Shown here piece by piece: positions 1 to 5,283 of a stretch of DNA of 5,435 nucleotides. Each line of letters opens with the position of its first letter. The stretch's first letter is position 1. Made by a program: the position numbers and the translations under genes. This DNA is from Alkalinema sp. CAN_BIN05 (GTDB taxonomy: Bacteria > Cyanobacteriota > Cyanobacteriia > Leptolyngbyales > Leptolyngbyaceae). Under the pieces are notes generated by a model, which was not told the DNA's origin, made no database searches, and saw nothing but the letters and a program-made list of their open reading frames with translations. The stretch spans positions 1-5,435 of the forward strand of contig JAJAYH010000135.1 of the NCBI GenBank assembly GCA_026786325.1. Direction: 5' to 3'.

Positions 1-350
1 AAATAAGGCAACCGATCGCACCATTCGATCGCCATAATTCCTAGGGGCGCTTCTGTTCCATCCCAATAGCCTTCGAGATAGAGTTCTGCAACTTCGGGCG
101 GTGTGAGACGGTAAAGATCGAGGTGATAAAGCGGGACTCGACCGTCATGATATTCATTCAACAGTGTAAACGTCGGACTTTCGAGGGTTTCAACCAAACC
201 CAATCCGACCCCAATACCCTTAACAAGACTCGTTTTTCCGGTCCCTAAATCTCCCGTCAAAAGTAAGACAGTGCCCGGTTTTAGGTTTTTTCCCAGTCGG
301 ACACCGAGATCATGAGTCGCTTGGAGATTAGGCAGATTAAGGTGATTCAT
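1..350 (-). CDS. tsaE: TsaE, tRNA t6A threonylcarbamoyladenosine biosynthesis ATPase (partial, 3' end missing)
   Basis: TsaE is the P-loop ATPase that works with TsaB and TsaD in the cytoplasm to make N6-threonylcarbamoyladenosine at position 37 of ANN-decoding tRNAs (family knowledge). Reading leftwards from the ATG at 350-348, 116 codons are present before the window ends. Visible motifs are the Walker A GDLGTGKTS (residues 33-41), SPTFTLLNEY (58-67), YHLDLYRL (75-82) and the AIEW block (107-110), all typical of the family in the expected order. Family members are usually about 150 residues, so roughly the last quarter lies outside. The start codon overlaps the yvcK stop as ATGA, which suggests translational coupling and a shared message with yvcK. 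The start fixes itself because Walker A is about 33 residues in, as is normal. The identification is firm; the sequence shows no sign of damage. Confidence 0.95.
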   Translation of the reverse strand, partial: MNHLNLPNLQATHDLGVRLGKNLKPGTVLLLTGDLGTGKTSLVKGIGVGLGLVETLESPTFTLLNEYHDGRVPLYHLDLYRLTPPEVAELYLEGYWDGTEAPLGIMAIEWCDRLPY

Positions 351-1768
351 GACTTCTGTTCAAGTTTCATGGCAGCGTACCAACGTAACAAGACTTTCGC
401 TAACCGATCGGAATTATGACGCACAAATCCTTCACTATCTTCCTCCATCACATCCGCCCGAATAATCCGTCGGCCCAAACTTGTCACCCGATCGGTATCG
501 AGAACAACGGGAATTGCGCCTTCTTTTGCATAGTTTTCAATCGACGACTTCGAGGGTGGGCGGCGCTGAACTAACACCGCATCAAATAACGGAAAGCCAC
601 AAATTTCATCGATCGCCTCAATATGATCAGCAACGCTGTAACCATCCGTTTCGCCCGGTTGAGTCATGACATTCGAGACATAAACACAGGGAACTGGGGT
701 CGCAGCGATCGCTTCACGGATTTCAGGAACTAGCAAATTAGGGACAATGCTGGTGTAAAGACTGCCCGGTCCGATGATGATAAAATCTGCATTACGAATG
801 GCTTGGATGGCCTTGGGCAATGCTGGGGGATTGGCTGGAGTACAGCCAATTTTGACGATTTTGCCCCGCGCCTCGGGAATTTGAGATTCCCCTTCAATAC
901 GGCGACCGTCTTCAAGTTCGGCCCAGAGGCGCACGTCGCTGAGGGTAGCGGGAAACACTTCGCCCTTAATAGCTAGCACTTTTGAACTTGCTTCCACCGC
1001 CCGCTCTAAATCACCACTCACTTCGCTGAGGGCCGTCAAAAAAAGATTACCAAAGCTATGACCAACTAATCCGTCTCCGGCTTGAAATCGATATTGAAAC
1101 AATTCAGTAATCAGTTTTTCTTCATCCGCCAAGGCCGCTAGACAGTTACGAATGTCACCGGGCGGCAACACCCCAATTTCCCGACGCAGTCGCCCGGAGG
1201 ATCCACCATCATCGGCCACGGTCACGATCGCGACCAAATTTGTACTGAGCAATTTTAATCCACGCAGCAATGTACTCAGTCCGGTTCCACCGCCAATCAC
1301 GACAATTCTTGGGCCTCGATTCAAGCGCCGATGATCCCAAATCATATCGACCAGGCGTTGATCATGATCTGGAATTAACACTTCAGTAATGGAATTAAAC
1401 GTGCGGGTTTGCCCCAGCCACACCAACGCTATGCCTGTCAAAATCACAATAGGACCGCTGATGTAATTCGGCACCGTGTGAGCGATATATTCTAGAAGAT
1501 CACTAGAAAACTGAGTTAGATAAAAAATCGGTGTGAGCTTCACCCAAATCGCAAAGCCCAAGGAAATCATCAACACCCCACCCGCACTAATCAACATCCA
1601 TCGCTTCATGGACATTCCAGGGGTCATCCATTTCATCCATTTGCCCAGGCCGTCCGGGAGCATCATCATCCAATGAGGTGACGCTTCTTGGCGCGATCGG
1701 AACCGACGAACCGATCGCAAACGTCGAGCAGATCGAACGGCTTGTTTAAAGGAACGATGTGCTGTCAT
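347..1768 (-). CDS. yvcK: YvcK/CofD-like UDP-sugar-binding regulator with N-terminal membrane anchor
   Basis: This 473-residue protein belongs to the YvcK (GlmR, UPF0052) branch of the CofD-like fold. In Bacillus, YvcK binds UDP-GlcNAc and is needed for growth on gluconeogenic carbon by adjusting flux into cell-wall precursors; the role in cyanobacteria is inferred. The core starts near residue 153 with the dinucleotide-type loop GGGTG (159-163), followed by DDGGSSGRL (186-194), PPGDIRNCL (202-210), GHSFGN (236-241) and GPGSLYTSIVPNL (333-345), all family hallmarks. Ahead of it is a very basic stretch (about ten Arg/Lys in residues 5-26) and two hydrophobic segments, about 57-76 and 103-120, predicting an N-in/C-in anchor with the core in the cytoplasm. 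The canonical Bacillus protein lacks this anchor. No clear Shine-Dalgarno precedes the ATG, so the start could lie at an internal Met in the basic region. The gene is coupled to tsaE by an ATGA overlap. The family call is firm; the enzymatic CofD alternative is unlikely given the DDGGSSGR motif. Confidence 0.93.
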   Translation of the reverse strand: MTAHRSFKQAVRSARRLRSVRRFRSRQEASPHWMMMLPDGLGKWMKWMTPGMSMKRWMLISAGGVLMISLGFAIWVKLTPIFYLTQFSSDLLEYIAHTVPNYISGPIVILTGIALVWLGQTRTFNSITEVLIPDHDQRLVDMIWDHRRLNRGPRIVVIGGGTGLSTLLRGLKLLSTNLVAIVTVADDGGSSGRLRREIGVLPPGDIRNCLAALADEEKLITELFQYRFQAGDGLVGHSFGNLFLTALSEVSGDLERAVEASSKVLAIKGEVFPATLSDVRLWAELEDGRRIEGESQIPEARGKIVKIGCTPANPPALPKAIQAIRNADFIIIGPGSLYTSIVPNLLVPEIREAIAATPVPCVYVSNVMTQPGETDGYSVADHIEAIDEICGFPLFDAVLVQRRPPSKSSIENYAKEGAIPVVLDTDRVTSLGRRIIRADVMEEDSEGFVRHNSDRLAKVLLRWYAAMKLEQKS

Positions 1769-1791
1769 GCTTTTAGTTAACCAGATAAATA

Positions 1792-1816
1792 ATTCCCTAC
1801 TTGATTCCCTAACTTG
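1792..1816. repeat. Tandem 12/13-bp direct repeat in the yvcK upstream region
   Basis: ATTCCCTACTTG (1792-1803) is followed directly by ATTCCCTAACTTG (1804-1816), identical except for one inserted A. A further partial copy, ATTCCCT, occurs at about 1885-1891. On the yvcK sense strand the copies read as CAAGTAGGGAAT and lie in the leader just upstream of the yvcK start. They may be regulator binding sites or simply a slippage duplication. Confidence 0.5.
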
Positions 1817-1831
1817 GTCACAATAAAATAA

Positions 1832-1852
1832 TCAGTAATTCAGTAATACTGA
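1832..1852. repeat. Tandem TCAGTAAT repeat ending in a palindrome, possible operator
   Basis: TCAGTAAT occurs twice in perfect tandem (1832-1839 and 1840-1847). The second copy runs into ACTGA, forming the palindrome TCAGTA-A-TACTGA (1840-1852). Three half-sites in 21 bp between divergent genes is the layout of a small operator, but no known regulator consensus is recognised here. Confidence 0.4.
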
Positions 1853-1903
1853 GAAGAATAACGTAGGTTCTTGGTTCTGGAAGTATTCCCTCAAAGAAAA
1901 CAC

Positions 1904-1932
1904 TAGAACTTAAAATAGATAACAAATATAGT
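1904..1932 (+). promoter_or_regulatory. Weak candidate sigma70 promoter for mlaF-mlaD
   Basis: TATAGT (1927-1932) fits a -10 box, with TAGAAC (1904-1909) 17 bp upstream matching only three of six -35 positions. It would start transcription near 1939, about 30 nt before the mlaF ATG. Position and spacing are right but the -35 is poor. Confidence 0.25.
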
Positions 1933-1968
1933 CCGACTTATTGAATCATGTAGATTGGGTTTTGTTAA

Positions 1969-2814
1969 ATGACACCGTCTTCTGTATCGCCATCGGGAAT
2001 ACCGTCTGCATCATCATCAGGAATCCCGTCCATAGCGCCACCATTAGTAGAACTCAGAAATGTATCGAAGTCGTTTGGATCGCAGAAGGTTTTAGACGGC
2101 ATTAGCTTAAAAATTTATCCCGGCGAGGCCATGGCTATTATTGGGCCATCCGGAACTGGAAAATCGACGGTGCTTCGGGTGATTGCGGGCTTGGTGGCGG
2201 CTGATTCAGGGGAGATTCTTGTCCAGGGAAAACTCCGTCAAGGATTGGCCGAAGACAACTTGGCTAGCAGCGGCATTGGCATGGTGTTTCAGCAGGCGGC
2301 GCTGTTTGATTCCTTAACGGTGGAGGAGAATGTGGGCTTCCTGCTCTATCAACATTCAACCTTGAACCCAGCCGAAATCCGCGTGTTGGTGAGCCAATGT
2401 TTAAAGACCGTAGGATTGCCGAATATTGGCGACAGGTATCCAGCGGAACTATCCGGTGGAATGCGAAAGCGGGTAAGTTTTGCACGGGCAATTTTGGAAA
2501 ATCCGCAAAATCCCGACGATACGCCAAATGTATTGTTGTACGATGAACCAACAGCGGGCTTGGATCCGATCGCTTCCACTATTATTGAAGATTTAGTCTG
2601 TAAGGTGCGTCGAACAGCCGGACGAGGGCGCAGTTCGGTGATGGTGACGCATCAGGAAAGTACAATTCGACGGACGGCAGAACGCGTGTTGTTTTTATAT
2701 GACGGCCAAGTGCAGTGGGATCGCCCGATGGAGGAGATTGATACAACGGATAATGCGTTGGTGCGTCAATTTTTTGCGGGCAGCGTGACGGGACCGATTC
2801 GGGTTGTGGATTAG
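1969..2814 (+). CDS. mlaF: MlaF/TGD3-type ABC transporter ATP-binding protein
   Basis: This 281-residue protein is the cytoplasmic ATPase that powers an MCE-type lipid transporter (MlaFEDB in Gram-negatives, TGD1/2/3 in chloroplasts). It shows a complete nucleotide-binding domain: Walker A GPSGTGKST (59-67), Q-loop FQQ (107-109), the signature LSGGMRKR (161-168), Walker B LLYDEP with catalytic Glu193, D-loop GLDP (197-200) and the switch His228. The MRKR form of the signature is characteristic of the MlaF/TGD3 branch rather than general importers. The first 25 residues are a Ser/Pro-rich tail with SGIPS repeated at 9-13 and 17-21, not part of the ATPase fold. A TAA sits immediately before the ATG in frame, and no other ATG, GTG or TTG occurs before the core, so this start is forced despite the lack of a clear ribosome site. 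mlaD follows after a gap of 32-47 nt, indicating an operon. No permease gene is adjacent. The substrate is inferred to be phospholipid or fatty-acid-derived lipid. Confidence 0.93.
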   Translation: MTPSSVSPSGIPSASSSGIPSIAPPLVELRNVSKSFGSQKVLDGISLKIYPGEAMAIIGPSGTGKSTVLRVIAGLVAADSGEILVQGKLRQGLAEDNLASSGIGMVFQQAALFDSLTVEENVGFLLYQHSTLNPAEIRVLVSQCLKTVGLPNIGDRYPAELSGGMRKRVSFARAILENPQNPDDTPNVLLYDEPTAGLDPIASTIIEDLVCKVRRTAGRGRSSVMVTHQESTIRRTAERVLFLYDGQVQWDRPMEEIDTTDNALVRQFFAGSVTGPIRVVD

Positions 2815-2848
2815 TTGATTTTAAAGTTTAGATTTTACCGAATTAAAT

Positions 2849-2852
2849 GGAG
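2849..2852 (+). promoter_or_regulatory. Ribosome binding site favouring the second mlaD start
   Basis: GGAG at 2849-2852 lies nine bases before the ATG at 2862 and inside the codons that the earlier ATG (2847) would use. The earlier ATG has only AT-rich sequence ahead of it. This supports 2862 as the true start of mlaD. Confidence 0.5.
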
Positions 2853-2861
2853 CTTAGAGTT

Positions 2862-4112
2862 ATGGCAACAAGGCTAGGGCGGGAAGGAATATTAGGGCTG
2901 TTTATTTTGGGTGGATTAGGGGCATTGGGGGCAAGTGTGCTTTGGCTCCGGGGCGCAACCTTCGGGCAGTCTAGTTATGAGGTGGTGGTGCAATTTAAGG
3001 ATGCGGCTGGGTTATCTGAGGGAGCTGTTGTGCGCTATCGGGGTAGCACTGTTGGCACTGTACGAGGCGTAAGCTTTGGGGACGAAGGCGTGACGGTGAA
3101 GCTGCGGATTGACCAGCCGGAATTGCGGGTGCCGAAAAATTCGCTTTTTAATGTGAATCAATCTAGCTTTTTAGGTGCAAGTAGTTTGGATATTGTGCCG
3201 CCGGATGTAGCCATAAATACGGCGACTAAGCCTCGGGATGGAAACTGCGATCGGGCGGTAATTCTTTGTGATGGTGCGAAGGTTCGGGGGCAGATTGGGG
3301 TGAGTACGGAGGCTCTGTTGAGGGGAACTATCAAATTCACGACGGCCTATAGCAGCCCTGAGTTTGTGGGAAATTTAATCGCGTTAACGAAAAGTTCTAA
3401 TGCGGCGGCGTTGGAACTGGCGAAGGTCAGTAAGGAATTTGGGCTATTGGCGCAGACGAGTCGTCAGGAGTTACGGACGGTATCAGGGACAAGTGTTGCG
3501 ACGATGCAAAATTTTTCTACCACGGCTCAGTCATTAACCCAAACCTCAAACAGGGCTAATCTCACGCTTGCTCAAGTGAGTGGGCTGATGAATGAAAACC
3601 GATCGCTGCTAGTCGGGACACTGGATAATCTCAATCAAAGCAGTGGATCGCTGAAAGTAGCGATCGCCAAAATGGGTCCGGCGATCGATCGGGTGACGGG
3701 CGGACAATTGCTCCAAAACTTAGAAACTCTGTCGGCGAATGCAGCGATCGCGTCCGTTAATTTGCGGGATGCATCGAAAGCGGTCAATGACCCAATCAAT
3801 GTGTTGATGCTTCAGCAGACCTTGGATTCGGCACGGGCAACCTTTCAGAATACGCAAAAGCTAACTACAGATTTAGACGATTTGATGGGCGATCCAAAAC
3901 TGCGGGAAAATTTGCGGAGTTTAATTAATGGGTTGAGTAAGTTGGTGTCGAGTTCGCAACAAGTGGAACAGCGGGCCAATGTCGCGCAGCAGTTGGAACC
4001 CTTGGTTATTCAGGCACAGCGCAAAGAATTGGCCCGACGGGTTGGGCAAGTTGAATCTCTGCCAGAATCATCCCCAAACGCTGTTCTTGGTCAGGAGCAG
4101 CCGGGGAAGTGA
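2862..4112 (+). CDS. mlaD: MlaD/TGD2/Ycf22-type MCE domain lipid-binding protein
   Basis: This is the membrane-anchored MCE subunit that carries lipid between the plasma membrane and the outer envelope together with the ATPase encoded just upstream (family knowledge). Numbered from the ATG at 2862 (416 residues), a short basic N-terminus (MATRLGREG) precedes one membrane helix at about 10-29. The MCE domain follows at about 37-113, with the typical run VVVQFKDAAGLSEGAVVRYRG, split here as strand, AGLSEG turn and VRYRGSTVG. Two cysteines seven residues apart (129 and 136) follow the MCE fold and could form a disulfide in the periplasm. The rest is a long, Ser/Asn/Gln-rich predicted helix to about 385, as in TGD2-type tunnels, then a hydrophilic tail. 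It is far longer than E. coli MlaD (183 residues). An alternative ATG at 2847 adds only MELRV; a GGAG before 2862 and the usual family N-terminus favour 2862. Substrate identity is inferred. Confidence 0.92.
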   Translation: MATRLGREGILGLFILGGLGALGASVLWLRGATFGQSSYEVVVQFKDAAGLSEGAVVRYRGSTVGTVRGVSFGDEGVTVKLRIDQPELRVPKNSLFNVNQSSFLGASSLDIVPPDVAINTATKPRDGNCDRAVILCDGAKVRGQIGVSTEALLRGTIKFTTAYSSPEFVGNLIALTKSSNAAALELAKVSKEFGLLAQTSRQELRTVSGTSVATMQNFSTTAQSLTQTSNRANLTLAQVSGLMNENRSLLVGTLDNLNQSSGSLKVAIAKMGPAIDRVTGGQLLQNLETLSANAAIASVNLRDASKAVNDPINVLMLQQTLDSARATFQNTQKLTTDLDDLMGDPKLRENLRSLINGLSKLVSSSQQVEQRANVAQQLEPLVIQAQRKELARRVGQVESLPESSPNAVLGQEQPGK

Positions 4113-4115
4113 AGA

Positions 4116-4157
4116 CGATCGTTCCACCGAAAGATGAATGATATTGCTGAACGATCG
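4116..4157 (+). terminator. Inverted repeat after mlaD, possible weak terminator
   Basis: CGATCGTTC (4116-4124) pairs perfectly with GAACGATCG (4149-4157), a 9-bp stem with a 24-nt loop, starting four bases after the mlaD stop. There is no T-tract, and both arms contain CGATCG, which is abundant in this genome, so pairing could be coincidental. At best it is a weak terminator or message-end stabiliser. Confidence 0.25.
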
Positions 4158-4162
4158 CTTGT

Positions 4163-4193
4163 TTGACGAGACAAGGGGACGACGTTTTATAAT
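4163..4193 (+). promoter_or_regulatory. Sigma70-like promoter of the J-domain protein gene
   Basis: TTGACG (4163-4168, five of six to the -35 consensus) and a perfect TATAAT (4188-4193) are separated by 19 bp, slightly longer than the ideal 17. The predicted transcription start is near 4200, giving a leader of about 65 nt before the ATG at 4266. Confidence 0.6.
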
Positions 4194-4216
4194 TGATAAG
4201 TATTCTTGGCTTCTTG

Positions 4217-4273
4217 ATGGAAGCTGGATGGAGGACCGATCGCCTTTTAGAGATGACTAATAGAGATGACTAA
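4217..4273 (+). other. Short upstream reading frame overlapping the J-protein start
   Basis: An 18-codon frame (MEAGWRTDRLLEMTNRDD) begins at the ATG 4217 and ends at TAA 4271-4273, overlapping the J-protein start codon by eight bases in another frame. It lies wholly within the predicted leader. There is no clear ribosome site before it and no known family. It could couple or attenuate translation of the downstream gene, or be meaningless. Confidence 0.2.
4248..4273 (+). repeat. Perfect 13-bp tandem duplication across the J-protein start codon
   Basis: TAGAGATGACTAA occurs twice back to back (4248-4260 and 4261-4273). Each copy has an ATG with the same upstream AGAG. The one in copy two (4266) opens the J-domain protein, while the one in copy one (4253) is 13 bases away, out of frame, and reaches a stop after six codons. 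Confidence 0.85.
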
Positions 4274-5000
4274 GCCAACGCTTTCGCCAACCCATTACGA
4301 ATTATTAGAAGTATCCGCCACGGCCACTGGAGATGAGATTAAACAATCTTTTCGACGATTGGCAAAAATATTTCATCCCGATCGCCATAGCAACAGTATC
4401 CAACAAACCCAGTTTCTCGAAAAATTTCAAATCCTCAGTGCCGCCTACGAAGTCCTCAGCGACAGCCATCAACGACGGGCTTACGATCAAATGTTGCGCT
4501 ATGGTCCAGGGCAAACCACCGAAACCCGGACCGATCGTACAGAATCCGCCCGACGACAGTACAACGCCAGACGCAAACAGGAAACCGCACAACCGGACGA
4601 CCTTCTAGAACAATGGATGAAACGAGTTTACAAACCTGTAGTGCGGTTGATGGGCGAAATACTGAAACCACTCCGATCGCAGATTAAGGCACTGTCGGCG
4701 GATCCCTTTGATGATGATCTAATGGAGGCGTTCATGCTCTATATCGAAGAATGCCGAACCAAAATTGATAAATCGCAAATGATGGCCTGTAGTCTACCAA
4801 ATCCCCCGATCGCCGCCGCCGTGTCTGCAAATCTTTATTACTGTATGCACCAATTGGCCGACGCGCTGAAGGAATTAGATTTCTTCACCCAAAACTATGA
4901 CGAAACCTACTTACATGACGGAGTAGAAATGTTCCGAATTGCAGAGGACTTGAGAAAAGTAGCCATGAATGAAGCAAGAAGCTTGAAGGAACAATACTAA
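4266..5000 (+). CDS. J-domain (DnaJ type III) co-chaperone of unknown client
   Basis: The N-terminal J domain (about residues 10-76) stimulates the ATPase of a DnaK/Hsp70 partner. It contains YELLEV at 11-16, the helix with SFRRLAK (28-34), the essential HPD at 37-39, and AAYEVLSD (59-66) followed by RRAYD (70-74). There is no Gly/Phe stretch and no CxxCxGxG zinc repeats, so this 244-residue protein is a type III J-protein rather than true DnaJ. Residues 80-112 are a charged linker rich in Arg, Gln and Thr. The remainder (113-244) is predicted helical, with no motif that I recognise; it probably selects the client. No signal peptide or membrane helix is seen, so it should be cytoplasmic. The start is fixed because the J domain begins ten residues in. 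It has its own promoter and a duplicated start region. Function beyond Hsp70 co-chaperone is unknown. Confidence 0.9.
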   Translation: MTKPTLSPTHYELLEVSATATGDEIKQSFRRLAKIFHPDRHSNSIQQTQFLEKFQILSAAYEVLSDSHQRRAYDQMLRYGPGQTTETRTDRTESARRQYNARRKQETAQPDDLLEQWMKRVYKPVVRLMGEILKPLRSQIKALSADPFDDDLMEAFMLYIEECRTKIDKSQMMACSLPNPPIAAAVSANLYYCMHQLADALKELDFFTQNYDETYLHDGVEMFRIAEDLRKVAMNEARSLKEQY

Positions 5001-5116
5001 TTTTACTCGACCCAAACTTTATTGCTATTGACTCTGTTACTACTAAAAGGGGGAACACTCTCAAGAGAATTGTGAAAACAGGGTAAAAAGTGTCTATACA
5101 TACTTTGTATTCTCTT

Positions 5117-5146
5117 AGGTTAATGCTAGGTTAAGTATAGTTTAAG
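5117..5146 (-). promoter_or_regulatory. Pho-box-like triple repeat (SphR/PhoB binding array)
   Basis: Read on the minus strand the region is CTTAAACT, 3 bp, CTTAACCT, 3 bp, ATTAACCT (5146-5139, 5135-5128, 5124-5117). The 8-bp repeats at exact 11-bp spacing match the cyanobacterial Pho box, (C/T)TTAACCT-like direct repeats separated by 3 bp, bound by SphR when phosphate is scarce (established knowledge, recalled). The middle copy is perfect and each flanking copy has one deviation. For rightward transcription the middle copy sits where a -35 box would be, 17 bp before TATATT at 5151-5156. The canonical strand of the repeats points leftward, so the regulated direction is uncertain. Confidence 0.55.
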
Positions 5147-5267
5147 TTCATATATTTCAATCCTTCGAGTAAGGGGAGATTTCTTGGATGGAGTAAAAAC
5201 TGGAAGCTAGGTTCCGATCGGAAGCCAATATGCCTTCAGTGAAGCGTCATTGCCACTATTTTCAAAC

Positions 5268-5272
5268 AGGAG
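5268..5272 (+). promoter_or_regulatory. Ribosome binding site for the right-edge gene
   Basis: AGGAG at 5268-5272 stands 11 bases before the ATG at 5284. It supports that start over the in-frame ATG at 5230, which has no comparable site immediately upstream. Confidence 0.5.
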
Positions 5273-5283
5273 CGTCTGTCAAG

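Larger units (their letters stand above)
1769..1968. promoter_or_regulatory. Divergent intergenic region between yvcK and mlaF
   Basis: This AT-rich 200-bp spacer must hold the promoters of both the leftward yvcK-tsaE unit and the rightward mlaF-mlaD unit. I see no convincing sigma70 promoter for yvcK. A weak candidate for mlaF is listed separately. Two short tandem repeats lie on the yvcK side (1792-1816 and 1832-1852). No open reading frame of note and no strong hairpin were found. Confidence 0.6.
4113..4265 (+). promoter_or_regulatory. Spacer between mlaD and the J-protein gene
   Basis: This 153-bp gap holds, in order, an imperfect inverted repeat just after the mlaD stop, a good sigma70-like promoter, a short upstream reading frame and a 13-bp tandem duplication that runs into the next start codon. 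It suggests that the J-protein gene is transcribed on its own rather than only as part of the mla operon. Confidence 0.55.
5001..5283. promoter_or_regulatory. 283-bp intergenic region with a Pho-box-like array
   Basis: The spacer is AT-rich. It holds the three-repeat array described separately, a possible -10 TATATT (5151-5156) for rightward transcription, and the 12-bp palindrome TTCCGATCGGAA (5212-5223). No T-tailed hairpin follows the J-protein gene; the only stem seen there is the 4-bp TCTC/GAGA at 5059-5068. No RNA gene or protein frame of note was found on either strand. Confidence 0.55.

Noticed and set aside
481..669. Plus-strand open frame inside yvcK
   Set aside because: It lies opposite well-conserved YvcK coding sequence and its translation is low-complexity with no recognisable family. 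The same holds for the frames at 730-915 and 1152-1334.
705..712. GCGATCGC octamers as regulatory sites
   Set aside because: These are HIP1 sequences scattered inside coding regions (also 3660-3667 and 3744-3751). They indicate a cyanobacterial genome rather than a local function.
4305..4671. Several overlapping frames on both strands inside the J-protein gene
   Set aside because: They overlap the J domain and linker coding sequence, contain no motif and have no start signals of their own, so they are shadow frames.
5059..5068. TCTC-AA-GAGA hairpin as a terminator for the J-protein gene
   Set aside because: The stem is only 4 bp, the loop too small, and no T-tract follows.
5117..5146. CRISPR-like reading of the three regularly spaced repeats
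   Set aside because: Repeats of 8 bp with 3-bp gaps are far too short for CRISPR; the layout is that of a tandem transcription-factor site.
5212..5223. TTCCGATCGGAA, a perfect 12-bp palindrome upstream of the right-edge gene, as an operator
   Set aside because: Its centre is CGATCG, which occurs about two dozen times in the window as part of the HIP1-type bias, so short palindromes around it are expected.
5230..5283. Upstream in-frame ATG adding 18 residues to the right-edge protein
   Set aside because: The added residues do not resemble the family N-terminus and the AGGAG at 5268-5272 supports the ATG at 5284.
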